Shown piece by piece: positions 5,408-5,470 of a stretch of DNA of 5,470 bases. The translations under genes were made by a program, and so were the position numbers. This DNA is from an uncultured Roseburia sp. (lineage in GTDB: Bacteria; Bacillota; Clostridia; Lachnospirales; Lachnospiraceae), in contig CANODN010000153.1 in the NCBI GenBank assembly GCA_947564765.1, positions 1 through 5,470 on the forward strand, in the 5' to 3' direction. The notes below the pieces were generated by a model. It searched no databases. It was given only the letters and a program-made list of their open reading frames with translations, and was not told the DNA's origin. Within the stretch, counting starts at the first letter, position 1; every line of letters begins with the position of its first letter.

Positions 5408-5470
5408 ATTGTTTACAAATTTTTGTATTTTAATATATCAGACTACTTGAATACGGTCGGTTTTGATGTT

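Larger units (their letters stand above)
5155..5470. other. Gene-free AT-rich region between the DUF4230 gene and the right edge
   Basis: These 316 bases hold no convincing protein gene. From left to right they contain a weak AAAGGA for the DUF4230 gene, a short inverted repeat CCTTG-GCTTT-CAAGG, a small hairpin (5224-5237), a strong orphan Shine-Dalgarno on the minus strand (5252-5260), a 7-bp inverted repeat (5330-5353) and a plus-strand promoter (5381-5407). A good minus-strand promoter for DUF4230 is not evident: TATACT (5295-5290) and TATTAT (5340-5335, 5409-5404) could serve as -10 boxes but none has a clear -35. The layout fits a divergent intergenic region. Confidence 0.6.

Overview
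The window looks like a chromosomal segment of a Gram-positive anaerobe of the Clostridia, most likely Lachnospiraceae. This is inferred from purine-rich AGGAGG-type ribosome binding sites, moderate GC with AT-rich gaps, an L-lactate dehydrogenase of the Firmicutes type, a DUF4230 protein, and a KDPG aldolase carrying an extra VOC domain. No rRNA, tRNA, CRISPR array, transposase or phage gene is visible.

Left part (1-4386), plus strand: a compact four-gene run. It starts with a 42-bp tandem repeat (1 to about 107) just upstream of a KDPG/KHG aldolase gene fused to a glyoxalase-like VOC domain (118-1095). A PfkB-family kinase, probably 2-keto-3-deoxygluconate kinase (1133-2158), comes next, then an L-lactate dehydrogenase (2255-3223). 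The last gene is a predicted surface lipoprotein with a ComEC-like metallo-beta-lactamase domain and a C-terminal Ada-like cysteine motif (3220-4386); it overlaps ldh by 4 bp. A long hairpin with a T-rich tail (4388-4442) closes the run. The kinase and aldolase together form the lower Entner-Doudoroff / hexuronate route: KDG to KDPG to pyruvate plus glyceraldehyde-3-phosphate. The lactate dehydrogenase could reduce that pyruvate and reoxidise NADH. The role of the MBL lipoprotein in this context is unexplained.

Right part (4450-5470): a convergent minus-strand gene (4450-5154) encodes a membrane-anchored DUF4230 protein of unknown function. Upstream of it lie 316 bases without a convincing gene. 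They hold an unusually good Shine-Dalgarno sequence with no normal start codon, a small hairpin, a 7-bp inverted repeat, and a plus-strand extended -10 promoter that probably drives a gene beyond the right edge.

Most unusual: the phased 42-bp repeats ahead of the aldolase, the aldolase-VOC fusion with a changed metal-ligand set, the MBL lipoprotein ending in an Ada-like HCCC motif, and the orphan Shine-Dalgarno upstream of the DUF4230 gene. I do not see a clearly new multi-gene system.
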